From Penium margaritaceum (Eukaryota; Streptophyta; Zygnematophyceae; Desmidiales; Peniaceae), in the NCBI GenBank assembly GCA_023375785.1, contig SZWC01004780.1:453-21659 (forward strand): DNA of 21,207 nucleotides, read 5' to 3'. Position numbers and translations under genes: made by a program. Below are positions 16,789-21,207 of the stretch, in pieces. Positions within the stretch are counted from its first letter, which is position 1, and every line of letters begins with the position of its first letter. The notes beneath the pieces are model-generated. The model was not told the DNA's origin. It saw nothing but the letters and a program-made list of their open reading frames with translations, and searched no databases.

Positions 16789-17466
16789 GTTGTTTTATTA
16801 TATGAAAAAGTGATTTGTTAGTGGGTCTAATGCCTCTGATGATTTCAAAAGAAAGTTAAGTGAATGTTGCCACATTAGACACCTAGTGCAAGCATCTCAT
16901 TTGTGTTTTTTAAATATCAAAATGGAACACAAAACTTGACTGTATTCCTTTTTATTGTCAAATATTCATGGCAATCAACATTGATTTGTTTCAAAGGAAG
17001 ACGGCCTAAAGTGGTTGATGTGAGAGTTGTTGCATGAGATGTTGAACAAAGTCTATCGGCCACTTATTGTAGTTGGATTAATTTTGCATGAGACTACAAA
17101 TCTAAATTCATACCACATAAAAGGAATGCCACAGGGTCACATTTCTTGACTTGGTTGAAGATTCCAATAACGATGGGTTACACCTACAAGTTCGTTACTC
17201 ATATCTTAACTCTGGGGCTTTTGGGGTTCTATTGGTCAAAAACCTCAAGAACGTTTTGCCAAATGTGGTATTCACTAAATAGTTTGTTTAATTTTCCAAT
17301 CCCTAGTGGATTGAATAGGATACTTATCTTCAAATGAATGAATTTTAAGAGTTCTAGTACAAGAGGTAAAACATTCCTTCACATGGTGTAAAACAAAATT
17401 GTGCCACATTCGTAGGACCAAAGAGTAAAGAAAACATTTCTATAGTTGACATCCATTAGTGTAACT
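16789..17466. other. AT-rich intergenic stretch, no gene seen
   Basis: Only short frames occur, such as 17146-17337 on the plus strand, with no recognisable domain. It may include the N-terminal part of the LINE relic that follows, but I could not find endonuclease motifs here. Confidence 0.4.
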
Positions 17467-17680
17467 TCCATACGACTTACAAGAAACACTGTAGACTCTC
17501 ACAAAGAAGTAGGTAAGAAGGAATCAAACAAAGCAACATCATATTGATTACATCTTTTGCATTAGTGATCACGTCCCACTGAGTTGGAACGTATGGAATA
17601 ACAAAAAAAACAATACTTGAAATTCAAACCATTATGGTTAGGATTGTTTCAGACCATGGAAATAGAAACCAAAGTACTTT
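17467..17680 (+). pseudogene. LINE endonuclease (EEP) C-terminal relic
   Basis: ISDHVPLSWNVWNNKKN begins at 17561 and carries the Ser-Asp-His of the conserved last motif of L1-type apurinic-like endonucleases. After a one-base shift in an A-run, LKFKPLWLGLFQTMEIE follows at 17617. This matches the FRFExMWL segment that sits about 15-20 residues after SDH in plant LINE ORF2. About 31 residues upstream, SIRLTRNTV at 17467 is a degraded form of the SRLDRIYV motif at the expected spacing. No reverse transcriptase could be recognised downstream, and stops are frequent. In the family the enzyme nicks target DNA. This copy is dead. Confidence 0.45.
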
Positions 17681-20620
17681 TCTCTTCTAAAATGTAAGAC
17701 AACATGACATTCATCTAGGTTTGAGCCCAAACAAGCTTGAACACTACCAATACACCATCAAGGGATTATTTGATATTGATGTTTTTCTTCCTTCTCAAGT
17801 TTATGTTGCCACTGGTGTGTCTTTCGCAATCAATGACATCCACTCACTTATCAACCATGGGGAAATGACACTATCCTCTCACGCAACGCATACATAACAC
17901 ACAAAAATTCCGAGCGTGAAGCAAGTATTTTTTATGGAAATCATATGATCAACATTTTTGTAATCATTAGCCTCCAACATTGGTTAATGTGCAGCAACGT
18001 TGTGGATAAACGTTTAGGGTGAGAAGTGTCACTTCTTAGACATGTATAAGTTTTAAAAATCTATGAGAGGGAGTTTTTTAATCAAATTTGGAACCCATTA
18101 CATATTGACTGCATGACATTGAAATTTTCTAACGAAGTGTATTTTTGTCGTCAACCTCAAATCAAGTGTTTTGATTTGTAATCTTTAGTCAAGTTCGACC
18201 TTTGTATCATTCTGACAAAACGTGTGAAATTTTTACAAAGTTTCATATTACTCGATCTATTTCTAGATAATGCTATAATTTTGTAGGGATTATCCTTTGT
18301 CATGAAAAGCCTTTAACTTCCCAGTGGATTTTCCCAAACTTACCACTCACATTGTGGCATTGCACGCATCACTCAAAATGAACTTTGAGACTCTAGATAT
18401 GCAATATTTTTTCTTATTACCATGTATGTGACCTCAACATATCAAACACTTATCATCAAAGTACACATACCACCAACTATACAATAGCCTACTCTCTTGA
18501 TTATCTGCATTGCCTTTCAAACCGGACCTTATCCATCCAAACCACCCATGTCACGCTGTTGGTTATGAATAATGAGGATCAATACATGTGTGTAACATTT
18601 ACAAGAAATCTCAAAGTGAGTATAGGCTCATGTTTTATTACATTTCATTCCCTAGTCATTTTTTTCACAAGCATATGCGTACACGATTCTTGAATCTTAC
18701 ATTTCCAGCCAAACTCGTAGTGAGATTTTGGATTGAGGTGTTATTCCAATATTTGACTACTAAATGGTTAGTGCAATAAGGCTTCACACTTGATCATGTT
18801 GACCAGTTAAGAGGAAACATGTCATCTCATCAAAATTGTGCACATGTTTTTATGCTCATGTGATCATCGAACCATGAAACAACCTTTACGGTTTAAAATT
18901 AGTGACATGGGATCATCTAAAAAAACATGATCTATGGAGAAATTCCCAAGTCCGCATAAAAGCCTTGACTACCACATTCAATTTGAAACCATCATTTTCC
19001 GTTCAATGTTTTTCTCCAGTTTAAATTCAACTTTAGACCAATTTGTTAATGTTCAATTGATGTTGGAAACACAAGGATATCACTTATGGGTGAAAGGCTT
19101 GAGATTGAAGATAAACGATTTAAAACCATGAAAAGTGGCACTTTGAAGATTCATTTCACTTGTGGTAAAATCATTGTAAGATCCATATGTGATTGGATTT
19201 TCCACGCTTATTGTGAATGATCAACCTATTGATAGTTATGAAATGTTTTAAGTAATGTTAGTCACGTCATCATTACGAAGCAACGTGGTAGGTAATAAAA
19301 TAATGATGTCCTTTGTGCTTTTTGTATTTCGAAATGAGTTGCAAAGAATAAAATTCATGTTGGTTGAGGTTTGATGCAATGGTAGAATTTGATGCATATA
19401 GAGCAATAGTTTCCTTCATTGGAGGTTGAGGAACCTGTATTTGATAAGTTTATACTAATTTAAAATAGGAAACTATTAAGGGGTTTTGAAACAATAACAT
19501 GCCAATCTTTTTCTACCACAACACAAAAGAAGATGAACTATTGCCATCATTCATCTAGGAAAAGTTATTCAATCTAAGATTGGTCCTCCACCAGGTTTAT
19601 GGGGATAGGTTTGTGATGTGAAAAGATGAATTTATCACTTTTATTATGTGATAAGAAGAATTATTTTTGCACCCGAGATAAAGAGGGTTGTGAGGATGAA
19701 GAATTTGAAGGTTTGAAACATTCAAACACATGTCTTAACATATGTGGTGTGTGTGGAATAATGAGATCAGCAATAAGAAATGTCTCAATGTTTTGTTTCA
19801 AAACATCCCTTATGTGAAGGGTGCAAATGTTTATGGAATGCTAACAATTTGTGTTTATTGATTAAAAAAACAAGTAAAAAAATAAATTATATTTCATAAT
19901 TTTCTATTTTTTTCCTTGAATTGATGTGTGAATACCTATGAAACAAGTAGTTTTGATGCATAAGGAAGTTTTATACAAAGACAATTATGGTCAAATCCCT
20001 TGTGCACTATAGGCAACCTCTTGTAAGCATTGATACATACATTTTCCCAGTCAAGCACAAAAATTTTACTATTAACGCAATGTTAGGTCCTTTTATTATC
20101 ATTGTTTTAGTGTTGCTATGTGTGGTATCTTGCGATCTAATGAAATGAGAATTGTTGAAGACATTTAAAGTTGCAAGGCGTGTTTTGAGGTTTGAAATCA
20201 ATGAGAACCTGTTATCTTTAATTTATCATTCCATGTAATAAATAAAATATATTATGAATTAGAATTCATATTTGAACATGGTAAATGATGAGCTTGGCAT
20301 ATCTTTAGTGTGGGGAATACCTAAACCATTCTGGGATTCATTGCACTATAATCTTTTGAGAGATCCATATGTGATCAGTTTTGCATGATGTCTGATTTAA
20401 TTTTTATTTTTTTGGAAACTGGCATTATATTGGTTAGCGGATCTTCATTCAATTGAAGTAATGGAACAGATTTTGTTTGGGACGAAACATTTGGTGTACT
20501 AACTGCCCGATGAATTCTTTGGGACGTTCGTATAGAACAAGAGTCAGAAACTGTTTTTGTCACTCTACCAAAGAAATCATGCTACTTCTTGGTTAATGCC
20601 GTCCTTCTTCGATTTTGACT
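17681..20620. other. Long AT-rich intergenic stretch, no gene seen
   Basis: About 2.9 kb of AT-rich DNA has no frame above 65 codons and no recognisable domain. It may contain the degraded remainder of the LINE relic in its first kilobase. Some plus-strand pieces (18934-19131 and around 19500-19620) look mildly protein-like but I cannot assign them. No tRNA cloverleaf, long inverted repeat or LTR pair was noticed. Confidence 0.4.
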
Positions 20621-20969
20621 TTGTCCGCAGGCATACGGCCATGGCACGGCAAGTGGCGGTTGCCGCTTGACCTCGCCTTCTCATACCACTGGCGCCCACT
20701 GTCGCGCACACCCTACGTGCTCCCGCCCAACTCCAAGTCACCATGCTCCTGCTCCTGCACACGACTTCTGCTTATTCACTGACCGCTGCCTGCCGTGCTA
20801 CGTCTGCTGGAAGTCGGCCTCTGCTTGCACGCTCTCGCCTTCCGGGCAGATCAGCAAACAGCCGTGCGAGCAGGTGAGCGACATCGCCGCTGCCAGCTAG
20901 AATGTGATCAGCGGTCGTCTGTCACGCAAGCTTGCATGCACGAGAGCAGCAGAACAGTGTGACGAGCGA
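20621..20969 (+). other. GC-rich edge, possible exon (uncertain)
   Basis: Composition changes abruptly from AT-rich to GC-rich near 20600. A pyrimidine-rich run followed by TTTGTCCGCAG at about 20621-20631 resembles a plant 3' splice site. Downstream, one plus frame is open to 20900 (Cys/Ser/Pro-rich). A second reads GKWRLPLDLAFSYHWRPL before a stop, so I cannot say which, if either, is coding. This could be the start of a gene lying mostly to the right, or UTR sequence. Confidence 0.2.
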
Positions 20970-21016
20970 GTCAGTCAGTCAGTCAGCCATTCAGTAAGTC
21001 AGTCAGTGAGTAAGTC
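20970..21016. repeat. Degenerate (CAGT)n microsatellite
   Basis: GTCA/CAGT units repeat with CATT, AAGT and GAGT variants over about 47 bp, directly right of the GC-rich segment. Confidence 0.85.
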
Positions 21017-21172
21017 ATGTGGCCACACATTCGTGAGCATTTTCGTCAAGTCGTCTTCGCCTGTGTACAGACGGACCGTCCGCACAGTCATCCACCCTTG
21101 CACGGACCCGTGTGCGAACTTCGCAGCACGCGGTGAAGAAAATGATCATGGGGCGAGAAACAAGTCTCACAG

Positions 21173-21173
<1 letters not shown>
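21017..21173. other. GC-rich flank, no gene seen
   Basis: A short stretch of mixed sequence, including the near-palindrome GACGGACCGTCC at about 21071-21082. It lies between two simple repeats and has no open frame of note. Confidence 0.5.

Positions 21174-21207
<34 letters not shown>
21174..21207. repeat. (CT)n microsatellite, cut by the window end
   Basis: Seventeen uninterrupted CT units run to the last base, so the true length is unknown. Long (CT)n runs are frequent in plant 5' UTRs and core promoters. Confidence 0.95.

Overview
The window reads as nuclear DNA of a land plant. The grounds are a full-length Ty1/copia LTR retrotransposon with a plant-style initiator-tRNA primer site, relics of other plant-type retroelements, and AT-rich intergenic DNA between two GC-rich ends full of simple repeats. 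A bryophyte or another early-diverging plant is plausible, but the sequence alone does not settle the species. I see no intact host gene, no tRNA or rRNA and no CRISPR array.

Layout. Positions 1 to about 1300 are a GC-rich island with an (ACG)n/(AGG)n microsatellite, C-rich runs and a CAG/CTG-rich tract. It holds one low-complexity minus-strand reading frame that might be the N-terminal exon of a gene. Positions 1389-2180 carry candidate nested inverted-repeat elements. Positions 2286-2881 form a large imperfect palindrome (foldback element) whose outer 115 bp or so of arms match almost perfectly. A G-quadruplex-like tract lies at 3333-3366. Positions 3640-6190 are AT-rich and contain minus-strand relics: a CCHC zinc-knuckle fragment, a Ty3/gypsy integrase fragment, and a weak DUF4283-like fragment.

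Positions 6196-15671 are one 9.48-kb Ty1/copia retrotransposon on the minus strand. It is bounded by a perfect 5-bp target duplication (CCTTT) and has LTRs of 1247 and 1218 bp. Reading from right to left it has the 5' LTR, primer binding site, gag, protease, integrase, reverse transcriptase, RNase H, an unusual 1.7-kb tail, a polypurine tract and the 3' LTR. It is dead: gag-pol has many in-frame stops and at least six frame changes, the reverse transcriptase YVDD box reads YVDN, and the Gag zinc knuckle has lost two ligands. The LTRs differ by roughly 10-15 % by eye, so the insertion is old.

Positions 15677-20570 continue the AT-rich DNA that the copia element interrupted. They include a plus-strand LINE endonuclease relic near 17.5 kb and two unassigned minus-strand fragments near 16.2-16.8 kb. 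From about 20.6 kb the sequence becomes GC-rich again, with a possible splice acceptor, a CAGT-type repeat and a terminal (CT)n run.

Overall this is an intergenic transposon graveyard between two probable gene-proximal islands. The parts most worth a second look are the foldback palindrome, the open frame that continues pol after RNase H, and the paired hairpin motifs upstream of the LTR TATA box. I did not find convincing evidence of a new multi-gene system.
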